Of a stretch of DNA of 64,000 nucleotides, positions 32,906-41,596 are shown in pieces (positions within the stretch are counted from its first letter, which is position 1; each line of letters begins with the position of its first letter). The translations under genes and the position numbers were made by a program. Source of the DNA: 13-2-20CM-66-19 sp036273735 (GTDB taxonomy: Bacteria; Pseudomonadota; Gammaproteobacteria; Steroidobacterales; Steroidobacteraceae); NCBI GenBank assembly GCA_036273735.1, contig DASUHA010000058.1:45068-109067 (forward strand), in the 5' to 3' direction. Under the pieces are notes generated by a model. That model did not search any database. It worked only from the letters and a program-made list of their open reading frames with translations, and was not told the DNA's origin.

Positions 32906-35260
32906 TCAGAACCTGCGGGTCACGGTGAGTCCGACGGTCCGCGGTTGCACCGTGAGGAGTGCATGGGGATCCTGAGTGGAATTGATGGCCGACACCTGGG
33001 CGCGCTCATTGCCCGCGTTGTGCACGAATGCCGTGAAGGTCCAATCGCGGTAGATGGCCCCGGCGCGCAGATTCCACAGTGTATAGGACGGTAGCGACAG
33101 GTTGAACGGATTGGATCCGAAATAAGCGTTCACGCCACCCCGATATTCGAGCTCGGTCCCGAAGCTCGCGAGCCAGTCCCCCACCAACGGGTGCGTATAG
33201 TCGAGCTGCAGGCTGAACTGGAAGTTTGGCACATTGGGGATCTTATCGCCCGTAACGCCGAGAGTGGGATTGAGCGCCTTCTGATCCGCGCTCGCGCCCT
33301 GGGTGAGCACCGCGTGCTGATACGATCCGGTGAGCGTTCCGGTGAGGTACTGGATCGGACGGGCGCGCAGCTCGAATTCCGCGCCTTTGACTTCTGCCGT
33401 GCCCGCATTGCCCTGATAGACGAAAGCAGCGTCTGCCGTCGTCAGCTGCACCTGGATGTTCTTCCAATGGATGAGGTACGCATCGAGCTGGTAGTCGAGG
33501 AGGCCATCCGCCAGCCGGCCCTTGATCCCAAGCTCGTAGTTGGTCAGGGTGTCGGGCGCGAAGGCCGCCGGGATGGGCTCGAAGGGCTCACTCTTGGCGT
33601 TGAGGCCGCCGCTGCGAAAGCCCGTCGCCACGGTGGCATAGGCGAGGGCCGCCTCGCTGAACCGGTAGCTGAGATTGGCCTTCCAGGTGGCCTTGTTGAA
33701 GCTCTGATGCGGGTCGGGCAGCGCGACACCGTTGGGCGTGCCCGGGGGAAAGCCGCCGAAGGGATGGGTCTGGACCTGGAAGCCCTCGAGGCTCTCGGTG
33801 AAGTAACGCACGCCTGCGACCGCAGTCAGCCGATCGGTCACGTTCCAGGTCGCCTCGCCGAACCCTGCCCACTGGACATCGCCGCGGTGATCCGTGCGGC
33901 CGAAGAACGTATCCCCGACCCCCGGGAAGTTGAGCGCGTCGGCGCTGTTGGCGGAGCTGAACGGACCTGTTACGTAGCCCTGCGCGTTGGTGGTGATGAC
34001 ATCCACGGCGAGGTCCTGAGTGCTCTGCTGGCGGAAGGCGCCCACCACGAAGTTGACCGGCGACTTCAGCGCCGTCGCGAAGCGCACCTCGCTGGAGTTG
34101 GAATCGCGCTGGCGCGGCTCGAGCGTCTCGGCCGGTACCGGCACATCGAAGGAAACCAGAATGGGCGTCGAATCGAACGTGAAGTCGGTGCCGCGGTTGA
34201 ACTGGTGGCTCGTCGCCGTGAGATCGCCGATATCCGTGTGCCACTTGAGGGTCGCGCCAAAGACCTTGATGTGGTCGCTCCAGGGGCTGCGTGTCACATC
34301 GGTGTTGCAGAGATCACAGCCCTGCGCCGGCTCGATCGGGCCGCCGGCGAACGCTGCGACCCCCGGCGGCGTCCAGCGCGAAGAGCCCTCCGAGGTCTCC
34401 CTTTGCGCCGTGTAGTCGAGGTCGATCGTCAGGTCGCCCGTGGGCTGGTAACGCAGGATCGCCCTGCCCCCGCTCACATCGTCATTATTGACGCCCTTGA
34501 CGAATCCCTCGCCCGGAACGGGCACCGTCGCACCGTCGACGACGGCGGTCACTCCGCTACCGACTCGAGTCTGGTCGACATAACCACTGTCGTAGAGCCG
34601 CCAGCCCACCACACGCAGTGACAGCACGTTGTTGACGATGGGCAGATTGAGCGCGCCGTTGACATTGTAGTTGTTACCGCCGTGCTGCGTGCCCGAGTCC
34701 TCGAGCGAGAGATAGCCGCCGACGCTGTCCATGACCGGCGCCTTCGGAATGTAGCGGATGGTGCCGCTCATGGAGCTCGCCCCGTAGAGGGTGCCTTGGG
34801 GACCACGCAGCACCTCGACGTGATCCATGTCGTAGAGCCGGATGTCCGGTTGGAACCCGCCACCGTCATCGCCGTTGCCCTGCGTGATCACCGCCTCGCC
34901 GTAATACACACCCACCGTGGAATCGCCCGTGGAGTTGATCCCGCGGATGACATACTTCTTGTCGCCCGGCCCCAGATCCTGGATCGCAAGCCCCGGAATC
35001 TGTCCGGCAATGCTCATGATGCCGGAAGCGTCCTCGCGCGCGAGCGCATCGCCCGAGATGGCTTGGATGGAGGCCGGAACGGTGATCGCACCGGCTGCAT
35101 TGAGCTTGTTCGCCGTGACCACGACCTCGGTCAGCTGGCCGGTGTCCGTGCTGGTACTCGTCTGTGCCGGATCTCCCACGGCAGGACCTGCCGCCATGGC
35201 GGTGATCCCGAGGAGAGAGCAGGCCAGAATCTTCAGATCGCTGCTGACTGTGGTCGCCAC
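32906..35260 (-). CDS. TonB-dependent outer-membrane receptor (second)
   Basis: 784 residues, GTG start with AGGGG upstream. Signal peptide of about 29 residues, TonB-box-like LTEVVVTANKLNA, plug domain with KYVIRGINSTGDSTVGVYYGEA and VEVLRGPQGTLYGASSMSGT, then a barrel of normal length ending in the canonical aromatic residue (TVTRRF). It is first in a minus-strand run with an amino acid permease, two class V PLP enzymes and a PanE-like reductase, so an amino-acid-derived or peptide substrate is plausible. Only distantly similar to the receptor at 16756-19065. Confidence 0.9.
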   Translation of the reverse strand: MATTVSSDLKILACSLLGITAMAAGPAVGDPAQTSTSTDTGQLTEVVVTANKLNAAGAITVPASIQAISGDALAREDASGIMSIAGQIPGLAIQDLGPGDKKYVIRGINSTGDSTVGVYYGEAVITQGNGDDGGGFQPDIRLYDMDHVEVLRGPQGTLYGASSMSGTIRYIPKAPVMDSVGGYLSLEDSGTQHGGNNYNVNGALNLPIVNNVLSLRVVGWRLYDSGYVDQTRVGSGVTAVVDGATVPVPGEGFVKGVNNDDVSGGRAILRYQPTGDLTIDLDYTAQRETSEGSSRWTPPGVAAFAGGPIEPAQGCDLCNTDVTRSPWSDHIKVFGATLKWHTDIGDLTATSHQFNRGTDFTFDSTPILVSFDVPVPAETLEPRQRDSNSSEVRFATALKSPVNFVVGAFRQQSTQDLAVDVITTNAQGYVTGPFSSANSADALNFPGVGDTFFGRTDHRGDVQWAGFGEATWNVTDRLTAVAGVRYFTESLEGFQVQTHPFGGFPPGTPNGVALPDPHQSFNKATWKANLSYRFSEAALAYATVATGFRSGGLNAKSEPFEPIPAAFAPDTLTNYELGIKGRLADGLLDYQLDAYLIHWKNIQVQLTTADAAFVYQGNAGTAEVKGAEFELRARPIQYLTGTLTGSYQHAVLTQGASADQKALNPTLGVTGDKIPNVPNFQFSLQLDYTHPLVGDWLASFGTELEYRGGVNAYFGSNPFNLSLPSYTLWNLRAGAIYRDWTFTAFVHNAGNERAQVSAINSTQDPHALLTVQPRTVGLTVTRRF

Positions 35261-35311
35261 GGTTCAGACCCCTTCAGGTTTATTTGTTGGTGCGCCGGCT
35301 GCAAGGCCCGG

Positions 35312-36370
35312 CTAGTCGTAATAGGCGATGCTGGGGTTGTCGCCGGGACAGATCACCCCGACGACGAACATGCCGTCCGCGGAAGTCGCCTGCACGGAAT
35401 GCAACTGCTTGCGCGGCAGGAAGATCGCCTCTCCGGCCTTCACGGGCGCCTTGCGGTCCTCGGTCCATACGCATCCCTCACCCGCGAGCACGATGATCGA
35501 CTCCTCGTAGAGATGCCGGTGGGGCGCCGCTTTCGATGGCGGGATGTGCCCGATGAATTGCGTGATGAGATGTGAGCCGACCCGCTTGTCCACCAGCAGC
35601 TGGAAGTAGCGCGGCCCCATGGCCGTGCGCTGCTCCGGATCGACCGAGACCACGCGCTGCGGGTGCCCGGCATCGAAGTTATCCGGCATCGCCGCCGGCC
35701 ACTCGAGCGGTCCCTGCGGGTGCGTGAGCGCGAACACCTGCAGTGTCTCGCCTGCGGCCGGCAGGAGCTGCAGCGCCTCGCCGGCGCGTACGTAGACGCC
35801 ATCGTTGACCTTGATTTCGAACTGCCGGCCGGAGATGTCCACGCGCCCGGCGCCACCCACCACGAAGAGGATCAGCTCGCGCTCGCCCGGCGACAGGACG
35901 GGCGATGCGCCTCCAGCCACCTCCAGATACAGCTGATTCTGGTAGCGGGCGCCCAACTCCGCGGTCACCAGGTCGCAGTAGCGCAAGTGCCCACGAGTGG
36001 TCTTCGGACTAGACGCCGGAGAGACGATGTAGCAGCCGCCATTCAGCCAACGTCGCGGCCCATCGCATTCGGTGACCGCGGCGATGGATCGGTTCGCGGG
36101 ACTACCCGGATCGTCGAGCGGTGAGCCTCCCGGCAGGTTGGTATGCGCACCATCGCAAAAGGGCGCGCCCACCGTGTGTTTGCAGCCGCAGAGCAGCACC
36201 TCTTCCGTCTGTGCAGCGACCAGCTTGCGCGGCACGATGCCGGTGCCTTTGTGCGAGCCGTCGCAGAACGGTTGGTTGGCCGAGCGGCCGCAGGCGCACC
36301 AGAAGTACGTGCGCCCTCCTTCGAGGGTCACCAGATACGGTTTCGGTCGTGCGACGATCGGGTCAGCCAT
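35312..36370 (-). CDS. Fusion of two CDGSH iron-sulfur motifs with a double cupin
   Basis: 352 residues. Two complete CDGSH-type [2Fe-2S] ligand sets lie at the N-terminus: C25, C27, C36, H40 (FWCACGR...PFCDGSH) and C61, C63, C72, H76 (LLCGCK...PFCDGAH). A bicupin follows. The first barrel (about 150-215) has no clear metal ligands. The second (about 270-335) has PHRHLYEE near 281 and a later His near 325 in KQLHSVQ, a plausible metal site. Dual CDGSH proteins of about 80 residues are common alone; fusion to a double cupin suggests redox-linked control of, or electron supply to, a metal-dependent cupin enzyme. No signal peptide. Function unknown. Confidence 0.8.
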   Translation of the reverse strand: MADPIVARPKPYLVTLEGGRTYFWCACGRSANQPFCDGSHKGTGIVPRKLVAAQTEEVLLCGCKHTVGAPFCDGAHTNLPGGSPLDDPGSPANRSIAAVTECDGPRRWLNGGCYIVSPASSPKTTRGHLRYCDLVTAELGARYQNQLYLEVAGGASPVLSPGERELILFVVGGAGRVDISGRQFEIKVNDGVYVRAGEALQLLPAAGETLQVFALTHPQGPLEWPAAMPDNFDAGHPQRVVSVDPEQRTAMGPRYFQLLVDKRVGSHLITQFIGHIPPSKAAPHRHLYEESIIVLAGEGCVWTEDRKAPVKAGEAIFLPRKQLHSVQATSADGMFVVGVICPGDNPSIAYYD

Positions 36371-36430
36371 GCTGCGGATAATCTGTCGGAGCGCCCGCGG
36401 GTTGTACAGCAGCGGTTTAGGCCGCTGGGC

Positions 36431-37447
36431 CTACCGCTGCAGGGTTTCAGCGTTGCCGCCGCGGGTGCGGGCGGCAACGTCGGTTTGGGACTCCCTCAGC
36501 ACGCCGTCGGGTCCACGCTGCAACGGCCGCAGGTGCCTCGGCAGCGGCGCACCGGACTGCTCATCGATCGTGACGCCATGCGGCCAGTCGGCCGGCGCGA
36601 TGGCGATGTAGCGGGCGAAGCCTCCCGTGCCACCTTCGAACTTTGCAAATCCGATGGCGATGAGCGCACCGCACGCGGGGACCTGATCCAGATTCGTGAC
36701 ACCTTCGGCCTGCGCGAAATCGTGCTCGAGCAGCCAGGTCTCGCCGATGAACTTCGGCGCCGTATTGTCAGTATCGAGCGGCTCGTGTCCGTGCATCAGG
36801 ATATGCCGCTTCAGATGCAGGTATTTGAGCGCCGCCAGCGTCACGCCGGGGAACGGTTGGGTGGTGAAGCGCTGGGGCTCATTCCATTTCTTCGACCAGT
36901 CCGAGCGGATCATCACCACCGATCCCGGTGGAATGGGCCCGTATCGCCGCTCCCAGGCCTTGATGTCGGCAACGGTTGCCTGATAGCCCGGGTCGGCAAT
37001 GACCTTCGCAGCAACGTTGACCACCGCGAGCGGCCGCAGCGCCACGGTGGGCGGAATGTCGCTGATCGTCGCGCCGTGATCGTTCAGATGTGCGGGCGGG
37101 CCGAACTGGGTGCCGATGTGGTCCATGGGCAGATCGTAGGCGGTGATGGCCACGCCCTGTCCGGCGTAACTGAATGGCTGCCCCTTGCGGATGAGACCGG
37201 GAATGGAGACTCCGGCCCGCGCCGCCCCAACCCTGAAATCGACGAAGCCCTCGCCGATCGGGCCGCCAGGCGCCAATGCGTGGGTGAGGTCGATGTATCG
37301 GGCGCGTCGGAGCGTGGTCTCGAAAAAATCCCAGAGCGGAGTGTTGCGCTCCCGGGCTCCGGCAATGGGCACTCCGAGACAGCCGGCCACCGCGAGCGCG
37401 GATCCCATGAAGGATCGTCTGGAAGGGCCGGGATTGGGGACGTCCAT
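36431..37447 (-). CDS. Tat-exported cyclase-family (kynurenine-formamidase-like) protein with altered metal motif
   Basis: 338 residues from ATG 37447, where the ATG shares its A with the stop of the upstream TetR gene (TAATG). A Tat-type signal is clear: PSRRSFMGSALAVAGCLG at residues 8-25. The cyclase fold (PF04199-like) follows, with IDLTHALAPG near 50 and the metal-site segment DHIGTQFGPPAH near 108. The usual form is HxGTHxDxPxH; here the second His is Gln and the Asp is Gly. The His of the PPAH end is kept. Either metal binding differs or the protein is not a classical hydrolase. Coupled to and probably regulated by the TetR protein. Confidence 0.8.
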   Translation of the reverse strand: MDVPNPGPSRRSFMGSALAVAGCLGVPIAGARERNTPLWDFFETTLRRARYIDLTHALAPGGPIGEGFVDFRVGAARAGVSIPGLIRKGQPFSYAGQGVAITAYDLPMDHIGTQFGPPAHLNDHGATISDIPPTVALRPLAVVNVAAKVIADPGYQATVADIKAWERRYGPIPPGSVVMIRSDWSKKWNEPQRFTTQPFPGVTLAALKYLHLKRHILMHGHEPLDTDNTAPKFIGETWLLEHDFAQAEGVTNLDQVPACGALIAIGFAKFEGGTGGFARYIAIAPADWPHGVTIDEQSGAPLPRHLRPLQRGPDGVLRESQTDVAARTRGGNAETLQR

Positions 37448-38169
37448 TAGGCCGGCTGACCCAGCGCCGGCTCGACTACGCTCCTCTGCAGCAGGGCCAC
37501 GCCGTGGCGGGCGGCAGTCGGGAGTGGACGTGGTGCGAGCCGCTCGATCGTACAGGAGGACTCGTCCGTGATCTGCTGCGGGTCGGCGTATAGGCATGGC
37601 CGTAGTACTTCCAGGATCGCCGCATAACCTTCGCGAATGGTTGCGGCGCTCACCTCCCGGTCCTGGTATTCGATGTAGCTCACCCAGTTCTCGGAGAGAA
37701 TCCAGGTGACCTCGACGATCGAGCGCAGCCGGCGCGCATCGTCCGGCAGACGCATCAGCCCGCGATCGGCGAGTGCCTGCATGAACCGCTCGATGACTTT
37801 CAGCCGCCGCTCGCGATTCTCGCCGTATCGGCGCCGCAGCAGCGGGTCCTGTCGCAAGAGATCCGCGAGCTCGCGGTAGAAGAACCGGTATTTGACGATG
37901 AGCTGCAGCTGGCGCACGAACATGGCGGCCATGTGCTCGAGCGTCGGCTCGAGGTGATCGCGATACCAGCCGCTGTTCATCTCGGCGATCGCCAGTTGGA
38001 AGATCGCAAAGATGACGTCGCGCTTGTTGGGAAAATGATATTGCAGGTTCCCTTTGCTGATCCCGCAGCGCTCGGCGATGCGGCTGGCGGAGACGGCCGC
38101 GGTGCCCTCGGAATTGAAGAGCTCGAGAGCCGCCTGCAGCACGAGAAGTTGCGTGACTTTAGTGGCCAT
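37447..38169 (-). CDS. TetR-family transcriptional regulator
   Basis: 240 residues from ATG 38169; a GTG at 38196 would add nine residues and cannot be excluded. An N-terminal TetR helix-turn-helix is evident (TAAVSASRIAERCGISKGNLQYHFPNKRDVIFAIF, residues about 20-55), with the typical G.L.YHF.NK signature. The C-terminal ligand domain has no close family I can name (it resembles the DUF2148/TetR_C type with YRFFYRELADLL). It is translationally coupled to the Tat-exported cyclase-family gene, which it probably controls. Spacer 38197-38290 downstream of the BNR gene is short and shows no clear operator. Confidence 0.82.
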   Translation of the reverse strand: MATKVTQLLVLQAALELFNSEGTAAVSASRIAERCGISKGNLQYHFPNKRDVIFAIFQLAIAEMNSGWYRDHLEPTLEHMAAMFVRQLQLIVKYRFFYRELADLLRQDPLLRRRYGENRERRLKVIERFMQALADRGLMRLPDDARRLRSIVEVTWILSENWVSYIEYQDREVSAATIREGYAAILEVLRPCLYADPQQITDESSCTIERLAPRPLPTAARHGVALLQRSVVEPALGQPA

Positions 38170-38290
38170 GGCTGCGTCGCCCAAACTCGTTGACACCTAA
38201 AGCAAGTCCGACTCTAGCATGCGCTGATGCCTGGCAGCCAGCGCTCACGCAGCCTCGCGGACCGGCGGTCAGCCGCACATCCTAGGCAAC

Positions 38291-41200
38291 TCATCGCTCC
38301 ACCCCGGATCCGCCGAGACTTACCCGAGGCGGTGGCGGGCTGCCGGGAGCCCAGGGCGTGAGCTCGCTGGGAAGACCTGCCTGGCGCAGCCGATCCTCGA
38401 ACGCAGCGAGCTCGCCCGCCTTGATCCGCGCCATGTCCGCGCGGATCGCGGACCAGCGCAACTGCAGATTGCGCGCCTCGGCTTGGGCGGATGCGGTCAC
38501 CGGCGGATCCTGATCGACGAGTGCGATGACGCCGAGCACGGGCGTACTGAGCAGCCGGCTGGGAAAGGAAACGTAGTCCTGCACGTCGCCCGGCAGCTTC
38601 GGCTGCGGGACCTGCACTTCCCAGTGGGCGATGCGGGCAATGAGCGCACGGCCCGCGCGATCGACGCCGCTGCCATCTGCATGCCCCGCCTCTGCCGCCC
38701 GCTTCATCGACTCCTGCGCCTGCAGCGCGATCGCGCGCATGTCGTTGGTCGAGCGGTGGATGTCATCGACCAGCGCGCGCAGTTGCGCGAGCAGCTGCTG
38801 TTGCTGCGCCCATTGCTCAGCAGTGACCGGTGCATGGCGCGGGTCGTTGGCTACCGTGAGGCTGCGCGTCACCGACTGCTCTGCGCGGGTCAGGCGCACG
38901 GTGTAGGTGCCGGGGGCAACCCGGTACGGCGCCTGGCTCACGAAGCGGATGGTATCGGCTACCGGCGTATAGGGGGCCACGCGCAGATCCCAAACGTATG
39001 CGTTCATGCCGGCCCTGGCAGGAACCGGCGGCGCCGGCGGCAGCTTCTGCACACCCTTCACGAGACTGCGTGCCTCGTGCTCGAGCGGCTGACTGGTGAA
39101 CCGGCGGACGAGGTGACCCTGGCTGTCGAGGATCTCGAGGACGACCGGGCTCGACCTGCCCCCGGGTGCGGCAGCGAGCTCGTAGCGGATGATGGCGCCT
39201 GCCGGCGGGTTGCTGCCGACATCCGGCAGGCCCGGCGGACCGCCGCGACGATCGAGAAGATAGGCGCGGCGGGGCTCGAAGAGAGAGGTACCCGCTGCCG
39301 CTGCTGCCGCCGGCGCCGCCGCCAGCTGCTCGAGCGAGGAAAGGTCGTCGAGGATCCAGAAAGCACGACCCTCGGTGGCGGCGATGAGATCACCGTCGTG
39401 GACCTTCAGATCGGTGACCGCGACTCTCGGCAGGTTGAGTTGGAATGGCTGCCAGTGCGCGCCATCGTCGAAAGACACGAACATCCCGCTTTCCGTACCC
39501 GCGTAGAGCAGGCCGGCCCGCACCGGATCCTCGCGCACGACCCGCACGAACACCTTCGCTGGCAGGCCCGCGGTGATGCTGCGCCAGGTGCGGCCATAGT
39601 CGTCGGTGCGATAGAGCATCGGCGCGAAATCGCCGAGCTTGTAGCGCGTGACGGCGAGATACGCCCTCGCCGGATCGTGAGGTGAAGGCTCGATCGATTC
39701 GACTTCGGCATCGTGCATGCCATGCGGCGTCACATCAGCCCAGGTGCCGCCGTCATCACGCGTCAGGTGCACCAGCCCGTCATCGGACCCGACCCAGATG
39801 TTGCCGGCCGCCCGTGGGGATTCGGCGACATAGGTGATCGTACCGTAGGTCTCGCCTCCCGCCCCTTCGATGCTGATGGGGCCGCCGTCCACACCTTCCC
39901 TTGCCACCTCGTGACGGGTGAGATCGGGGCTGATCGCGGCCCAATGAATGCCGCGGTCGGTCGATTTGAATACGACCTGTGCGCCGTAGTAGATCGCCTT
40001 GGGATCGTGGGAGGAAACGAGGAGCGGTGCGCTCCAGTTGGAGCGGTACTCGAGCTCACTCGGCGGCCGGAAGGCAGCGAAGTGAGCATAGGGCGGTATC
40101 TCGCGGACCGTCCCGTCCGCCGAGTCGTACTCGGTGACATCCCCCAGAATCCCGGTTGCGTAGACGAGAGAAGGGTTGCGCGCATCCGCCGCGATGTGGG
40201 CGCTCTCCCCGCCCCCCACTTCGTGCCAGTCTTCCCGTCCGATCCCGTCATCCGAAGTGCTGCTCGCTATCGCCACCGTTCCCCAGTCCTGCTGCGCGCC
40301 GTAGAGCCAGTAGGGGAAGCGATCGTCCGCGAAGACGCGGTAGAACTGTCCCGTGGGTTGATTGAGATCGCCCGACCAGCTCCGCCCGCCATCGAGCGTG
40401 ACACTGCCGCCGCCGTCGTTGCCTTCGACCATCACCCTGTCGTCGCGCGGATCGATCCAGAGGTCGTGATTGTCGCCGTGTGGCGTTGGAACGTCGCGGA
40501 AAGTAGTGCCGCCGTCCGTGGATTCGACCATCGAGCTCGCGAGCACGTAGACGGTGTCTTTCTTCTGCGGATCGGCATAGATGCGGCTGTAGTACCAGCC
40601 CCGGTCGCGGATCCCATCATCGCTGTTGCAGCGCCGCCAGGTCTCCCCCGCATCATCGGAGCGGAACACTCCACCCTGCACTGCCTCGATCATCGCGTAC
40701 ACCCGATCCGGGTCGACCGGTGAGACCGCGACGGCCGTGTTGCCCATGAGGTCGGGAAGACCCCGCCGCAGGCGATGCCAGGTGTCACCACCGTCAGTCG
40801 ATTTCCACAGGCCGCTGCCCGGACCGCCGCTGCGGATATTCCAGGGGCGGCGCTGGTGGTCCCACAGCGCCGCGTAGAGGATCTGCGGATTCCTCCTGTC
40901 GATGCTGAGGTCGTGAGCGCCGGTCGTCGGGTTGACATAGAGCACGCGGCTCCAACTCTTGCCGCCATCGCGCGAGCGATACACCCCGCGGTCTGTGCTC
41001 GGGACCCAGGGATTTCCTTGTGCAGCGACGTAGACGACCTCGGGGTTGCCGGGGTCGACCACGATGGCGGCGATGTGCAGGGTGCGCTCGAGACCCACAT
41101 GAGTCCACGACCTGCCGGCATCGCTCGATTTGTAGATTCCGTCTCCGGGTGAGGTCGTCTGCCCGCGGATCGAGGCCTCTCCCGTGCCGGCGTAGATCAC

Positions 41201-41596
41201 CGGGGGATCCGAGGGCGCGACCGCGATCGCGCCGACCGCACCAACATCGAAAAAGTTGTCCGAGATGTTGCGCCAGGACACACCGGCGTCGGCCGTCTTC
41301 CAGACTCCGCCCCCGGAGCTGCCGATATAGAACGTGGTGGGGTCACCGGATACTCCCGCGACCGCGGTGGTGCGTCCCGCTCTGAAGGGGCCAACGTTGC
41401 GCCACTTCAACGCCTGATAGAGCGCAGGATCGATGGGACGGACCGAAGCGCCGGCCGAAGGCCCGCGGGCATCGCCGGCAATCGCGGTTGCCGCGGGTGC
41501 TGCGGCTGCCGCGAGTGCCACTGATATGGCGAGCCCTCTCACCCTCTCCATCAGACCCCGACCCCGGCGCATTCGAGAGGCAGTTCCTGTCGTCAT
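38291..41596 (-). CDS. Large exported BNR/Asp-box beta-propeller protein (sortilin/VPS10-like)
   Basis: 1101 residues with a signal-like segment at about 17-42. At least eight Asp-box motifs (S-x-D-x-G-x-T-W type: SSDAGRSW, SRDGGKSW, STDGGDTW, SDDAGETW, STDGGTTF, STDRGIHW, TRDDGGTW, RTDDYGRTW) indicate a large ten-bladed or double propeller as in sortilin/VPS10 and exo-glycosidase-like proteins. A C-terminal region (about 750-1101) has an Ig-like segment and helices. Relatives are annotated only as glycosyl-hydrolase or BNR-repeat proteins. The ATG overlaps the stop of the oxidoreductase beta subunit (ATGA); an ATG 15 codons later that begins the signal peptide is an alternative. Function unknown. 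Confidence 0.83.
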   Translation of the reverse strand: MTTGTASRMRRGRGLMERVRGLAISVALAAAAAPAATAIAGDARGPSAGASVRPIDPALYQALKWRNVGPFRAGRTTAVAGVSGDPTTFYIGSSGGGVWKTADAGVSWRNISDNFFDVGAVGAIAVAPSDPPVIYAGTGEASIRGQTTSPGDGIYKSSDAGRSWTHVGLERTLHIAAIVVDPGNPEVVYVAAQGNPWVPSTDRGVYRSRDGGKSWSRVLYVNPTTGAHDLSIDRRNPQILYAALWDHQRRPWNIRSGGPGSGLWKSTDGGDTWHRLRRGLPDLMGNTAVAVSPVDPDRVYAMIEAVQGGVFRSDDAGETWRRCNSDDGIRDRGWYYSRIYADPQKKDTVYVLASSMVESTDGGTTFRDVPTPHGDNHDLWIDPRDDRVMVEGNDGGGSVTLDGGRSWSGDLNQPTGQFYRVFADDRFPYWLYGAQQDWGTVAIASSTSDDGIGREDWHEVGGGESAHIAADARNPSLVYATGILGDVTEYDSADGTVREIPPYAHFAAFRPPSELEYRSNWSAPLLVSSHDPKAIYYGAQVVFKSTDRGIHWAAISPDLTRHEVAREGVDGGPISIEGAGGETYGTITYVAESPRAAGNIWVGSDDGLVHLTRDDGGTWADVTPHGMHDAEVESIEPSPHDPARAYLAVTRYKLGDFAPMLYRTDDYGRTWRSITAGLPAKVFVRVVREDPVRAGLLYAGTESGMFVSFDDGAHWQPFQLNLPRVAVTDLKVHDGDLIAATEGRAFWILDDLSSLEQLAAAPAAAAAAGTSLFEPRRAYLLDRRGGPPGLPDVGSNPPAGAIIRYELAAAPGGRSSPVVLEILDSQGHLVRRFTSQPLEHEARSLVKGVQKLPPAPPVPARAGMNAYVWDLRVAPYTPVADTIRFVSQAPYRVAPGTYTVRLTRAEQSVTRSLTVANDPRHAPVTAEQWAQQQQLLAQLRALVDDIHRSTNDMRAIALQAQESMKRAAEAGHADGSGVDRAGRALIARIAHWEVQVPQPKLPGDVQDYVSFPSRLLSTPVLGVIALVDQDPPVTASAQAEARNLQLRWSAIRADMARIKAGELAAFEDRLRQAGLPSELTPWAPGSPPPPRVSLGGSGVER

